Shown here: positions 35,444 through 45,183 of the stretch, piece after piece
Position numbering within the stretch: the stretch's first letter is position 1
Layout of the letters: each line of letters starts with the position of its first letter
Assembly: GCA_902791865.1 (NCBI GenBank)
Contig: CADAXK010000002.1
Coordinates: 124,001 to 188,000 of the forward strand
Direction of reading: 5' to 3'
Source: an uncultured Bacteroidia bacterium
GTDB taxonomy: Bacteria > Bacteroidota > Bacteroidia > Bacteroidales > ML635J-15
DNA: 64,000 nt
Position numbers and translations under genes: made by a program
Notes under the pieces: model-generated
What the model saw: only the letters and a program-made list of their open reading frames with translations
Told to the model about the DNA's origin: nothing
The model's database searches: none

Positions 35444-36486
35444 GATACAGATTTGTCATATTGTTGTTGCTGTCGTTCGCCGTTTTGATGGTGATTTCGT
35501 GCAAGGATAAGGAGAAAAAAACGGAAGAAACGACACAAACTTCTGAAACCAAAGGTGCTGAACTTACGCAAGTGGAGATAGATTCGCTTCTTTCGCAATG
35601 GGACTACAGCAACGACTCTGGACAGGTTTCTATGATGGTCTTTGGAGAAAACGGAGAAGCGGAATATGTTGTAGACCGTCCAGAAAATGTGTTCCTTAAG
35701 ACCGCAACAGGCATTGAATACAAGATAGTGAAAGCGTCAAAGTCGCGTAAGATGCCAAAGGTCGGCGATGTCATGTACATGAACATGTCGTATAGTACCG
35801 AAAAGGGTGATTCTTTGTTGTTTTCTAGTTCCGACTTAAACGAAGAGTTTAAGATGAGACTGGCTGCACCAAGCGACAAAGGTTGCATTGAGGAAGCATT
35901 TATGCTTTTGCATGAAGGCGATAGTGCTGTAATCAAAGTCGATGCGATAAAATTCTTTGTCAAGTCGCAGGGAAGGACTAGTGTTCCAGCTTTTATCCGT
36001 AAGGGCGACAGGCTTGTCTTTAATGTGAAGATGAAAAAGATTGTCTCAGGAATTGATTACGCAAACTCCAACAAAGAGGTGATACAAAAGCGAATAGAGG
36101 AGGAGAACAGCCTGATAAACAGATTTTTGATTGGCAAGAATTATCCTCAGAAAAGGACAGACAGCGGACTGTACATTCTTACTATAAATAAAGGAGCAGG
36201 CAAAAAGCCTTCGGTTGGCAGTACCGTAAAAATTGACTATACAGCAGCATTTATCGATGGTTCGGTGTTCGACTCAACTCTTGAACGTTCAGAACCTTTC
36301 TCGTTTGTAATTGGCAAGAAGCAAGTAATTGTCGGACTTGAAGAAGCCGTGATGAACATGCAGGTCGGTGACCATTGCCTTGTGATTATTCCGTTCCGTT
36401 TGGCATACGGCGAACAAAAATACGGGAATGTAATTCCTCCATATAGCACTTTAGTCTTTGAAATAGAACTACTTGATGCAAAATAA
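35440..36486 (+). CDS. FKBP-type lipoprotein with two FKBP-like domains
   Basis: The 348-residue product has a lipoprotein signal (LLLLSFAVLMVISC, Cys20), a spacer of about 70 residues, a degenerate FKBP-like domain (about 100-205) and a canonical one (about 245-348: VKIDYTAAFIDGSVFDST, LAYGEQKYGNVIPPYSTLVFEIELLD). It is the third of three coupled lipoproteins of rising size, consistent with duplication. The next gene, nadD, starts within its last codons. Confidence 0.83.
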   Translation: MRYRFVILLLLSFAVLMVISCKDKEKKTEETTQTSETKGAELTQVEIDSLLSQWDYSNDSGQVSMMVFGENGEAEYVVDRPENVFLKTATGIEYKIVKASKSRKMPKVGDVMYMNMSYSTEKGDSLLFSSSDLNEEFKMRLAAPSDKGCIEEAFMLLHEGDSAVIKVDAIKFFVKSQGRTSVPAFIRKGDRLVFNVKMKKIVSGIDYANSNKEVIQKRIEEENSLINRFLIGKNYPQKRTDSGLYILTINKGAGKKPSVGSTVKIDYTAAFIDGSVFDSTLERSEPFSFVIGKKQVIVGLEEAVMNMQVGDHCLVIIPFRLAYGEQKYGNVIPPYSTLVFEIELLDAK

Positions 36487-37084
36487 ACGGGAAATATTGC
36501 TCTATTTCGGATCGTTCAATCCTATTCACATTGGACACCTTGCTATTGCCAACTATCTCGTTGAATATACGGGAGTTAACGAATTATGGTTTGTCGTTAC
36601 TCCACACAATCCTCTCAAAAAATCATCAACATTGATTGATGACAGGGTGCGTCAATATTTAGTTCAACTGGCAATAGGCAACTATCCGAAATTCAGAGTG
36701 TCGGACATAGAGTTTTACTTGCCAAAACCGAATTATACAATCAATACTTTGACGCATCTGTCGGAAAAATTTCCAGATTACAATTTCAGCATACTGATTG
36801 GCGGCGACAACCTTGAAACTTTTCACAAGTGGAAAAACTACGATGTCATTTTGCGTGACTACAAGGTTTACGTCTATCGCCGTCCTGGTTGCGAAGTCGT
36901 TGAATACGAGAACTCTGACATAGAAATCGTAGATGCGCCCCTGATAGAAATTTCGTCTAGTTTTATCCGTGAATCGATAAGGCAAGGAAAGGATATGCGT
37001 TTTTTCATGCCCGAAGAGGTTGCTAGATATATAGACCAGATGGGCTACTGGAAGGAAAGACCTTGTTTTGAACCAAAAGAGTAG
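36476..37084 (+). CDS. nadD: nicotinate-nucleotide adenylyltransferase NadD
   Basis: The 202-residue protein has the nucleotidyltransferase motif GSFNPIHIGHLAIA near the N-terminus and ISSSFIRESI near residue 160, as in NadD, which makes nicotinate adenine dinucleotide for NadE. The ATG at 36476 overlaps the preceding FKBP gene by 11 bases; a TTG one codon upstream is less likely. Confidence 0.92.
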   Translation: MQNKREILLYFGSFNPIHIGHLAIANYLVEYTGVNELWFVVTPHNPLKKSSTLIDDRVRQYLVQLAIGNYPKFRVSDIEFYLPKPNYTINTLTHLSEKFPDYNFSILIGGDNLETFHKWKNYDVILRDYKVYVYRRPGCEVVEYENSDIEIVDAPLIEISSSFIRESIRQGKDMRFFMPEEVARYIDQMGYWKERPCFEPKE

Positions 37085-37094
37085 CATCCTGATA

Positions 37095-39548
37095 ATGAAA
37101 CCATTAACTAAAAATATAATCACACATGCAGTCATTGTACTGCTTTTTTTTGTCGTAGCGGTAGTGTATATGCATTCGATTCTTAACGGCAAGATTATCA
37201 GTCAGGACGATGTAATTAATTATAGGTGGTCGTCAACTGAATATGCAAAATACAAGGCCGAAACTGGCGAAGATGCCTACTGGAATAATTCTGCTTTCAG
37301 CGGAATGCCTATGTATCAGATGCATAACATCCCATCGAAGAACATTTTCCAGCCGTTGAAATATGTGCTTACGCTTACATTTATCGGTGATGGTCCCGAA
37401 GGACGTAACTGCGACTGGGGAATAATGTTTCTTTATCTGCTCGGTTTTTATGTGGCATTGACGGCAATGGGTGTAAAGCCCTGGTTGAGTTTGTTGGGGG
37501 CATTTGCCTTTGGTTTTGGAAGTTACAACATAATAATTATTGCGGTTGGGCATATTACCAAGGCGTGGGCAATATCTATGATTGCTCCGATTTTGGCAGG
37601 GATGATTCTCGCTTTCCGAAAGAAATATCTATGGGGAATGTTGTTGTTTACCATTGCGTTGGGACTTCAAATCCAGTGCAACCACATACAGATTACCTAT
37701 TATACATTGCTGATGGCAGTTGTCGTTGGAATTGTATATCTGGTGTATTCCATTAAGAATAAGGAATTTAAGCATTTTGCAAAAGGAGTAGTGGGACTTG
37801 CTATATGTGCAGTGCTTGTACTATTGTCGACATCGCGGTACTTTATGGTTAATGCTGAGTATGTGAAGCAGACAATGCGTGGCGGTTCGGAATTGACAAT
37901 AACACCAAACGACATATATCAAGAAGAAAATCAAGCAGTTGAAGATGATGGACTTGATGCGGAATATGCATCGGAATGGAGCTATGGCAAGGCGGAGACA
38001 ATGACCTTGCTTGTTCCTGGATTCTATGGTGGCAGTTCCGACGAACCGGTGTCGAAAAGTTCGGCATACTACAAGTTGCAGAAAGATGAGATTGCGCCGT
38101 TGTATTGGGGAAATCAGAGGTTTACATCTGGACCAGTCTATTTCGGAGCAATTATAGTTTTCCTGTTTTTGCTCGGATTGCTTGTAGTTAAAGGACCGGA
38201 ACGTTGGTGGTTGCTTTCAGTGACGATAATTGGAATCGTTATGGCGTGGGGCGGTAACTTGCCTTGGTTCAACGATTTCCTGCGCAATTATATGCCGATG
38301 TACAGCAAATTCAGGTCTCCGTCTATGAGCCTTGTGATTGCAAGCGTTTCGGCTGTGATAATGGCTGTGCTAGCATTGAGGCAAGTGTTTTTCGAAACTG
38401 ACCGAAAAAAATACAACATTTCGCTATATGTTTCAGCAGGTATAACATTGATAATCTGCCTGTTGGTAGCAATAGTAGGGACGTCTATATGCAATTTTAG
38501 TGGAGCAGGGGACTCATCGCTTTCTGCCGAAGTTAAGAATGCTTTGATTGTTGATCGTCAGAGCCTTATGACGGCTGATGCGTGGCGTTCTTTCGCTTTT
38601 GTGTTTGTCGTTGCACTTGTGTTATGGTTGTACGTTAACGATAAGTTCAAGAATGTCAAGATTATAGCAGCAATAATAGCTGTGTTGGTGCTTGTTGACC
38701 TTATAGGTGTTGACAGCAGGTATCTGAATGAGGATAAGTATGTGAAGGAGAGTTCTCTGGACTTTAAGCCTGACGACGGCGACAAGCAGATTTACCAGAT
38801 GGCTGCCGAAAACAACGATGTAGATTATCGTGTGTTCAACATTAAACCCAAGTATGGGTCGGCTTTCAACGATGCACGCACATCGGCATTTCATCATTCG
38901 GCTGGCGGTTATAGCGGTGTGAAACTTGCGCGTTATCAGGATGTTATAGAATTTTATCTGGCACATTACAACAAGAATGTAATGAATATGCTGAATATCA
39001 GGTATTTCCTTAAATTTAAGGATGGTAAATATCAAGTACGAAGAAATGCAGATGCATACGGGAATGCTTGGTTTGTGGATTCTGTAAAATATGTTGATTG
39101 TGCAAATGATGAAGTTCTGGCTCTAAATGACGAGAATCTAAAAAATACAGCAATAGTAAATAAAAATGAATTTAGCGGATTGTCGGCAAGTTATGAGCAT
39201 GACTCGACGGCAGAAATTTCTTTGGTTGCAGAAAAACCGTACAATCCGAATTCGCGTAAATATTCTGTGCATACAAACAAAAATGCTTTAGCTGTATTTT
39301 CGGAAATTTATTATAGTCCAGATTGGCGTGCGTATATAGACGGAAATCCTGTAAAATATTTGAGAGCTAATTATTTGCTGAGAGCAATGGAAATTCCAGC
39401 CGGTGAACATATTGTTGAATTTCGCAACGAAGCACCGACGTTCCATAAGTGGGAAACCTTTGAGCTTGCTTCATCAATTTTCCTTGCGATTCTGATTGTC
39501 GTTGCGATTTTCCTAAATTTTCGAAAAAAGAAATCTGTGATTAATTAA
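37095..39548 (+). CDS. YfhO family multi-pass membrane protein
   Basis: The 817-residue protein has a dozen or so membrane helices in the first 550 residues with a GT-C-like first loop (ISQDDVINYRWSSTEYAKYK), then a soluble beta domain (about 560-780, ending FSEIYYSPDWRAYIDG, a YfhO signature) and a last helix. YfhO proteins are implicated in glycosylation of envelope polymers. Start taken at the ATG 10 bases after nadD; the TTG at 37068 overlaps nadD. Confidence 0.87.
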   Translation: MKPLTKNIITHAVIVLLFFVVAVVYMHSILNGKIISQDDVINYRWSSTEYAKYKAETGEDAYWNNSAFSGMPMYQMHNIPSKNIFQPLKYVLTLTFIGDGPEGRNCDWGIMFLYLLGFYVALTAMGVKPWLSLLGAFAFGFGSYNIIIIAVGHITKAWAISMIAPILAGMILAFRKKYLWGMLLFTIALGLQIQCNHIQITYYTLLMAVVVGIVYLVYSIKNKEFKHFAKGVVGLAICAVLVLLSTSRYFMVNAEYVKQTMRGGSELTITPNDIYQEENQAVEDDGLDAEYASEWSYGKAETMTLLVPGFYGGSSDEPVSKSSAYYKLQKDEIAPLYWGNQRFTSGPVYFGAIIVFLFLLGLLVVKGPERWWLLSVTIIGIVMAWGGNLPWFNDFLRNYMPMYSKFRSPSMSLVIASVSAVIMAVLALRQVFFETDRKKYNISLYVSAGITLIICLLVAIVGTSICNFSGAGDSSLSAEVKNALIVDRQSLMTADAWRSFAFVFVVALVLWLYVNDKFKNVKIIAAIIAVLVLVDLIGVDSRYLNEDKYVKESSLDFKPDDGDKQIYQMAAENNDVDYRVFNIKPKYGSAFNDARTSAFHHSAGGYSGVKLARYQDVIEFYLAHYNKNVMNMLNIRYFLKFKDGKYQVRRNADAYGNAWFVDSVKYVDCANDEVLALNDENLKNTAIVNKNEFSGLSASYEHDSTAEISLVAEKPYNPNSRKYSVHTNKNALAVFSEIYYSPDWRAYIDGNPVKYLRANYLLRAMEIPAGEHIVEFRNEAPTFHKWETFELASSIFLAILIVVAIFLNFRKKKSVIN

Positions 39549-39569
39549 TGGATAAATTTCCCTTGTAGG

Positions 39570-39587
39570 AGCGTTTCGAGAAATGCT
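39570..39587. repeat. short REP-like palindrome
   Basis: AGCGTTTC and GAAATGCT pair with one G-T over a two-base centre, behind TTGTAGG and a TTAATTAATGGATAA stretch. This order (AT-rich block, TTGTAG, palindrome) repeats that after nadE at 10211-10274, suggesting two members of one decayed family. The rest of the gap 39549-39823 holds only the promoter at 39774. Confidence 0.4.
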
Positions 39588-39773
39588 ATTTTACATAATA
39601 TAAATTATAGGACAAATAGAGCACCACAAAACCCATGATAATTTTGTTGTATAAAAATGGATTGATGCAGTAATTTGTAGCATCGCAATGTTTTGTGATA
39701 ATGCTAGATTTTTGAATTGGCAGATTTTTTTGAGGATTTTTCGTGCGTAGTGCATTTATGCTAGAAATTTGTG

Positions 39774-39781
39774 TATATTTG
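39774..39781 (+). promoter_or_regulatory. -7 element for the CUB/P-domain T9SS gene
   Basis: TATATTTG matches TAnnTTTG, 42 bases before the ATG. A second TATATTTG at 39813-39820 is too close to the start codon to give a normal leader. Confidence 0.45.
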
Positions 39782-39823
39782 TTGCGAGTTTAATTGGTAT
39801 TTAACATTGCTTTATATTTGCCC

Positions 39824-42800
39824 ATGAATAGCAAAACATTTCTCATCTTTATAGTATTCTTGCTTTTGGGAATTGCAGGATACTCACAAGTAATAAACTT
39901 GGACGCCACAACCACAGGCAGTACAATTACCACTTGTAGCGCAACGCTCTACGATTCCGGCGGTCCCGATGGCAACTATTCTGCTAATGAAAACTATACG
40001 ATTACATTTTGTAGCGATAATGGTGGATTCATTGTTGTTGATGTGCTTTCGTTTCGTACTGAGCCGACATCCGATTACCTAATCCTATACGATGGCAATA
40101 GCACTAATGCCAGTATCATTGCTACACTTAGTGGACAAATGCCAGAACAGACAGAATATATAACAACTGGAAGTTGCATGACAATACAATGGCATAGTGA
40201 TGGCTCTGTACAATATCCTGGCTTTGGACTAAGTACACGATGCGGATTCCCATGTCAAGCATATACTGCAAGAATAATATTGGATGCTCAATATGATGCG
40301 ACAAATGATATTTATCAAGGTTGCATTGGCAGTACGGTTTCGGCACAAATAGATTTTCCGAACAACAATGTCAACTATGAACAGACAATAGACAATACTA
40401 CATTTTCGTGGAGAGTTGTAAAAAATAATGAAATGACTACATATTCAGGACTTGGGCTTAATGATTTGGATGAGCCTCTTGTTTCTGGAGCTTATTTAAT
40501 TATGCTTACAACATCTGATATTAATAATTGTAGGCAAAACGATGAAATAGCGACTTATATATCCATGACACCTACATTTAATGTAACTTCAATGTCTTCG
40601 CCAGTATGTATGGGTACGGATTTGGAATTGCATGGCTCCGTTGTCCCTCCGAACGCCTGGTATGAAAATTTTTCGGCAACAAACGATGAACGGCACTGTT
40701 TCGATGACTCCCATCAAGACTTGATACAAACAAATTGCTTTTATTTCACTGATTTTTCAGTAGAGCGAACAATTACTTCAGGATCTGACATAGAATCAAT
40801 TGGCATGAACATGGAGCATTCATATATGGGAGACCTAGACATATTTTTACGGTGTCCCAATAGACAGCAAGTTGAACTTTTCCATCAGTCCTGTGGCGGA
40901 GCATTCTATGGCGAGCCTGTAGATACAGATGATTCGGGGACAAATTCTTGCAACGATGGAGATGAATATGTGGGTATTGGATACGACTATTATTGGACAG
41001 AGGGAGCAAACAACGGACGAATGGCAGACAATTGCCCAGGACAAGGAAATTCGTTGCCATCAGGGTATTACCAGCCAGATGGCAATTTCAGCGATTTGAT
41101 AGGTTGTCCGCTTAACGGCGAGTGGTGTGTTATATTTGTAGATAATATGGATGTTGACGATGGCGTTCTATTCCATACTGAGATAAATTTTGCAGATTAT
41201 CTTACACAAGAATCGGTTCTTTTCCAGAATACCTACGGCAATGAAATGTGGTGGGAAGGCGATGGTGTACAAACTGCAGGATTTGCTACCGATAATACCG
41301 CAATTCCAACAATTCCAGGGACATCGGCCTACACTTTCCATGCAACCGATAATTTCGGATGTACTTACGACACAACCTTATATGTCACCGTTTACGAAGC
41401 TCCTATTGCAAACATAGCTGAAGATGATTATGCGATCTGCGGATATACGGGACAATTATCTGTCGATTTTAACGGCATAGGCGAAGGCATTTGGGAAACT
41501 AATGCGCCTGCGGGTATGGTCAGCATTGACAATGCCTCCTCTCCCACCATAAACATCAGCACGACGGAACTCAACACTGGAAATGCAGAACATCCATATT
41601 ACGAATTTTATTGGACGGCGCAAAATGACAATTTGTGTACCGATAGTGATACAGTAAGGGTGAGATTCGTAAGAACGCCTACAGCAAACTTTAATATGAA
41701 CATAGGCGACACTGTTGTGTGCGGAAACACATTTGAGCATCTGCAGGCAGAAGATTTGGAAGAATCGTATTTGGGAGTCTGGTACGATGTCAATACATCG
41801 ACATTGTTCGGAGAAGACAACGCATTGGCTGGCAGCCCATCGTCCTCGGCAACTGTTGAGGACTACGGTCGCCACGACTTTTACTGGATTGTGTACAATG
41901 AATATGTAACCGATCCAAATGTTTGCAGGGATACTGCCGGACCATGGACTGTCAACTTTTTGCAACGGCCAAATGCTCAAATCGCTGAAGACGATTTTTA
42001 TATCTGTGGGTATTCGGGGCAACTTACCGCTGGATACGATATTGGCGAAGGCATTTGGAGCACATCGACTGGCCTTATCAGTTTCGACAACGCCTCCTCT
42101 CCCACTACAAATGTCAGTACGACGGAACTAAATACAGGAAATGCCGAACATCCATATTACCAATTGTACTGGACAGTGCGAAACACTGAATTGTGTACCG
42201 ATGTGGACAGTATAAGGGTTATGTTTGTAAGCGCACCGACTGCAAACTTTAACATGAATATTGGCGATACCATAGCGTGCGGAAACACCTTTGAACATCT
42301 GCAGGCAGAAGAACTGGGAGATTCATTTGCTGGATACTGGTACGAAGCAAATTCATCAACGCAGTTCGGCGATGACAACTCATTATCCACAAGTGCTTCG
42401 ACTATAGCAACCGTTGAAGACTATGGTCGACACGACTTCTACTGGATTGTGTACAATGAACTGGTGGACAATCCCAATTCATGCAGAGATACGGCTGGTC
42501 CGTGGACAGTAAATTTCCTCCAACCGCCTACGGCACATATAACAGAAAACGAATTTGTTTTCTGCGGCAATTCGGGACAGCTTACGGCCGACTACGACAG
42601 CATATACGGAGGTATGTGGGTGTCTGATGCGTCATCACTAGTAAGTTTCGACAATGCCACCTCTCCCACCACAACTGTAAGCACTACGGAACTAAATACA
42701 GGCAATACCGAACATCCCTATTACATGTTGTATTGGACAGTGCAAAATACCGAATTCTGCGCAAATACTGATAGCGCAAGGGTGATTTTCAAAAGAAAGC

Positions 42801-44047
42801 CATCGAGCGAGTTCTCTGTAATTCCCCCCAAGTGCTTCGGCGAATCAGCAATCATAATAGCCGCAGAAGATTCGCTTCCTTTGTACAACTGGGATTTTGA
42901 CAATGGTCTCACCACCAGCATAACTGCAAATGCGGCTTCTGGATATTATAAGGCACTTATATTCTGGGACAACCAAGAGCAAAGCCACACGGTCGTTCTT
43001 TCAACAACCGATTCGTATGGTTGTCATTCCGACATTACACAAATAACAATCGATGAACCCTACCGTCCCGAATATAGCTACATAATATATGGCGACACCT
43101 GTGCCATGGGCAAAGGTGGCATCGAGCTAACAGATGAAACGGGATACTACACGTTCTTCTGGCTTGACAATTCTGAGAACAGCGCCAATGCTACGGGCTA
43201 CGATCATGAAACAGGTGTCATTACCGACTCGCATGTTTACAATCTTCCTGCCGGCACGTATACCTACCATACCCAGTATCAGACATTCAACAGCGATTAC
43301 ACACAAAGCTACCAGCAATATTTCCACGACATCAACTGCCACAGTTACCCCGAAATAGAAATAAGCGTCATTGGCAAGATAATGGCTGGAATTGCATTGT
43401 CGGAGGACATCGACATTGGCAGTATAGCAACGCCCAATGCCGATGTAGTTTTCGTCAACACCACCGATTACGATAGCATCTACAATACAATCTGCGACTG
43501 GAACTTTGGCGATGGCTCGACAGCATCGACCTGTGACGAACTTGTAGAACACACTTATTTAGAACCATGCAGGTATTTCCCCTATTTGGTTGTGCAGAAC
43601 AGGGATTTGCCCGAATGTCGTGACACGGCTTTCTTCGAGCTTGCTGTGAATAAGAGAATAGACACTGTAGTTAATACCTCATATTTTGAATACGAATGGC
43701 ATACGTATTATGTTAGCGGAGAATACTTGATTAACATGCATTCGGACAATGGTTGTACATACATATTGATTTTAAACATCACTCTTCCTAATGATGTTGC
43801 TGAATACGAAAAGTATGGAATCGACATATATCCAAATCCAACAGAAAACTTTCTTAGAATAATATCAGAGATGAAAATGTCTGCTGTCGAAATTATTTCA
43901 GCAACAGGTCAGTTGGTTATGTCATCGGAAACCAACGACAGCTATGTAGATTTTGATGTCAGCAGTCTTAATGATGGAGTCTATTTCGTAAGGATTTACG
44001 GTGAAGACAACGTGGCTCCTATTGTACAAAAGTTTATTAAGGAATAA
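39824..44047 (+). CDS. large T9SS type A protein with CUB, P-domain and tandem repeats
   Basis: With the ATG at 39824 the product is 1407 residues: signal peptide (SKTFLIFIVFLLLGIAGYSQ), a CUB domain (about 35-145: CSATLYDSGGPDGNYSANEN), a proprotein-convertase P domain (about 305-455: GMNMEHSYMGDLDIFLRCP, GEWCVIFVDN), about two and a half tandem repeats (about 525-990), PKD-like segments (NWDFDNG, CDWNFGDGS near 1223) and a type IX sorting tail (DIYPNPTENFLRI, DGVYFVRIYG). It is a cell-surface or secreted multi-domain adhesin or degradative scaffold; no catalytic domain is seen. The start at 39794 in the same frame has no signal-peptide logic. Confidence 0.82.
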   Translation: MNSKTFLIFIVFLLLGIAGYSQVINLDATTTGSTITTCSATLYDSGGPDGNYSANENYTITFCSDNGGFIVVDVLSFRTEPTSDYLILYDGNSTNASIIATLSGQMPEQTEYITTGSCMTIQWHSDGSVQYPGFGLSTRCGFPCQAYTARIILDAQYDATNDIYQGCIGSTVSAQIDFPNNNVNYEQTIDNTTFSWRVVKNNEMTTYSGLGLNDLDEPLVSGAYLIMLTTSDINNCRQNDEIATYISMTPTFNVTSMSSPVCMGTDLELHGSVVPPNAWYENFSATNDERHCFDDSHQDLIQTNCFYFTDFSVERTITSGSDIESIGMNMEHSYMGDLDIFLRCPNRQQVELFHQSCGGAFYGEPVDTDDSGTNSCNDGDEYVGIGYDYYWTEGANNGRMADNCPGQGNSLPSGYYQPDGNFSDLIGCPLNGEWCVIFVDNMDVDDGVLFHTEINFADYLTQESVLFQNTYGNEMWWEGDGVQTAGFATDNTAIPTIPGTSAYTFHATDNFGCTYDTTLYVTVYEAPIANIAEDDYAICGYTGQLSVDFNGIGEGIWETNAPAGMVSIDNASSPTINISTTELNTGNAEHPYYEFYWTAQNDNLCTDSDTVRVRFVRTPTANFNMNIGDTVVCGNTFEHLQAEDLEESYLGVWYDVNTSTLFGEDNALAGSPSSSATVEDYGRHDFYWIVYNEYVTDPNVCRDTAGPWTVNFLQRPNAQIAEDDFYICGYSGQLTAGYDIGEGIWSTSTGLISFDNASSPTTNVSTTELNTGNAEHPYYQLYWTVRNTELCTDVDSIRVMFVSAPTANFNMNIGDTIACGNTFEHLQAEELGDSFAGYWYEANSSTQFGDDNSLSTSASTIATVEDYGRHDFYWIVYNELVDNPNSCRDTAGPWTVNFLQPPTAHITENEFVFCGNSGQLTADYDSIYGGMWVSDASSLVSFDNATSPTTTVSTTELNTGNTEHPYYMLYWTVQNTEFCANTDSARVIFKRKPSSEFSVIPPKCFGESAIIIAAEDSLPLYNWDFDNGLTTSITANAASGYYKALIFWDNQEQSHTVVLSTTDSYGCHSDITQITIDEPYRPEYSYIIYGDTCAMGKGGIELTDETGYYTFFWLDNSENSANATGYDHETGVITDSHVYNLPAGTYTYHTQYQTFNSDYTQSYQQYFHDINCHSYPEIEISVIGKIMAGIALSEDIDIGSIATPNADVVFVNTTDYDSIYNTICDWNFGDGSTASTCDELVEHTYLEPCRYFPYLVVQNRDLPECRDTAFFELAVNKRIDTVVNTSYFEYEWHTYYVSGEYLINMHSDNGCTYILILNITLPNDVAEYEKYGIDIYPNPTENFLRIISEMKMSAVEIISATGQLVMSSETNDSYVDFDVSSLNDGVYFVRIYGEDNVAPIVQKFIKE
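41399..42800 (+). repeat. tandem in-gene repeats, about 560 bases per unit
   Basis: Unit 1 runs about 41399-41965, unit 2 about 41968-42522, and a half unit about 42525-42800. Shared protein marks are STTELNTGNAEHPYY, then PTANFNMNIGDT, CGNTFEHLQAE, VEDYGRHDFYWIVYNE and CRDTAGPWTVNFLQ. The units are close at the DNA level too, so the duplication is fairly recent or kept alike by gene conversion. The last half unit stops after the first sub-domain. Confidence 0.8.
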
Positions 44048-44060
44048 AAGGCTATTGGTT

Positions 44061-45023
44061 ATGTACAGGAATGTTAATCTAAGGTTACCGTTAATATATT
44101 TCGTGTTTGTGGCACTTGCTTTTTCGTTTGCATCATGTCATCACGAACCTATTGTGCTTAATCCTTCGGTTACGCTCAATATTGAGCTGCTAAAAACCAA
44201 AACTAAGGAAGTTTCAAGCAAAAGTGCAGTCGTTACGTTTGATGCGTTTGTAAAAATCGTTTATGAAACAGACACGACCGAATATGTTTGCACATTCGTC
44301 GAAAAAGAAGATGACATATACATTCTTGACTACACTCGTAGCAATATTATGCATGTCGCATTAAGAAAAGCTTTTCATGTGGAAGTTTCAGCCAATTATG
44401 ACGGCGAGGTGCTATTCGGAAAGTCGGGCGAACTTATAGCAGAAAACGAAAATGAAGCCATTATTGTGGTCATAGAACTTGGGGCAAATGGTTATGATTA
44501 TGTGGATTTGGGCCTTCCAAGTCGCATGTTATGGGCAACCTGCAACTTGGGTGCAAATAGTCCCGAAGAATATGGAAACTACTATGCCTGGGCAGAAACA
44601 GAAACAAAGAACACATACGTTATTGGTAATTACAACTACAACAGTGGTATAGAGACAATTGATGCATCACACGATGCGGCGACAATAAACATGGGCGGAA
44701 ACTGGCACATACCGACTTTAGATGACTTCGAGGAACTTATAACCAATTGTACTTGGACATGGACGAGCATGAATGAGGTTGACGGATGCCTTCTTACGGG
44801 TCCAAACGGCAACAGCATGTTTCTGCCTGCCGCCGGCGGTATGGGTGGCGAAGAGGTACACAACGACAAGACATGCGGTATATATTGGCTAAATTCAATA
44901 TTTCCAAACGACACCGAATATGCATGGGGAATTTTGTCGGATGCTGATACAATAAAAAGGACAAGCTACTGTAGGTATTACGGACAAACAATACGTCCAG
45001 CTTGCAATAGGAATAGACAATGA
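44061..45023 (+). CDS. FISUMP-domain lipoprotein
   Basis: With the ATG at 44061 the product is 320 residues: lipoprotein signal (LIYFVFVALAFSFASC), a beta-rich N-terminal part (about 25-150), and a FISUMP domain (about 153-320: YVDLGLPSRMLWATCNLGAN, YYAWAE, WHIPTLDDFEEL, FLPAAGG). It lies 13 bases after the big T9SS gene and is probably co-expressed with it. Its FISUMP domain resembles that of the vWA lipoprotein at 10738, but its N-terminal half is unrelated and there is no matching leader. The function of FISUMP domains is unknown. Confidence 0.82.
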   Translation: MYRNVNLRLPLIYFVFVALAFSFASCHHEPIVLNPSVTLNIELLKTKTKEVSSKSAVVTFDAFVKIVYETDTTEYVCTFVEKEDDIYILDYTRSNIMHVALRKAFHVEVSANYDGEVLFGKSGELIAENENEAIIVVIELGANGYDYVDLGLPSRMLWATCNLGANSPEEYGNYYAWAETETKNTYVIGNYNYNSGIETIDASHDAATINMGGNWHIPTLDDFEELITNCTWTWTSMNEVDGCLLTGPNGNSMFLPAAGGMGGEEVHNDKTCGIYWLNSIFPNDTEYAWGILSDADTIKRTSYCRYYGQTIRPACNRNRQ

Positions 45024-45157
45024 TGGAATAATCTATTGTTCAGGCGTGGTACAGAACATATTTGCAATTGACAGCCAAATCGTCAATCGTAAAATCAAAC
45101 CTTTAGCTCGTGCAAGCAATCCTTTTGTATCTTGTCAAAAGAATCGTCAATCGTACT

Positions 45158-45179
45158 TCGTAAATCTAAAATCGTAAAT
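45158..45179. repeat. dispersed 22-base repeat, copy 1
   Basis: TCGTAAATCTAAAATCGTAA plus AT, itself made of two TCGTAAAT units. The same 22 bases occur in reverse at 62595-62616. It lies in the 160-base gap between the convergent FISUMP and LolA-like genes, which otherwise holds degenerate copies of the unit (AATCGTCAATCGTA) and no clear terminator. Confidence 0.6.
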
Positions 45180-45183
45180 CCCC

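Noticed and set aside
37068..37094. TTG start of the YfhO protein overlapping nadD
   Set aside because: The ATG at 37095 gives a better membrane-protein start and a usual 10-base gap.
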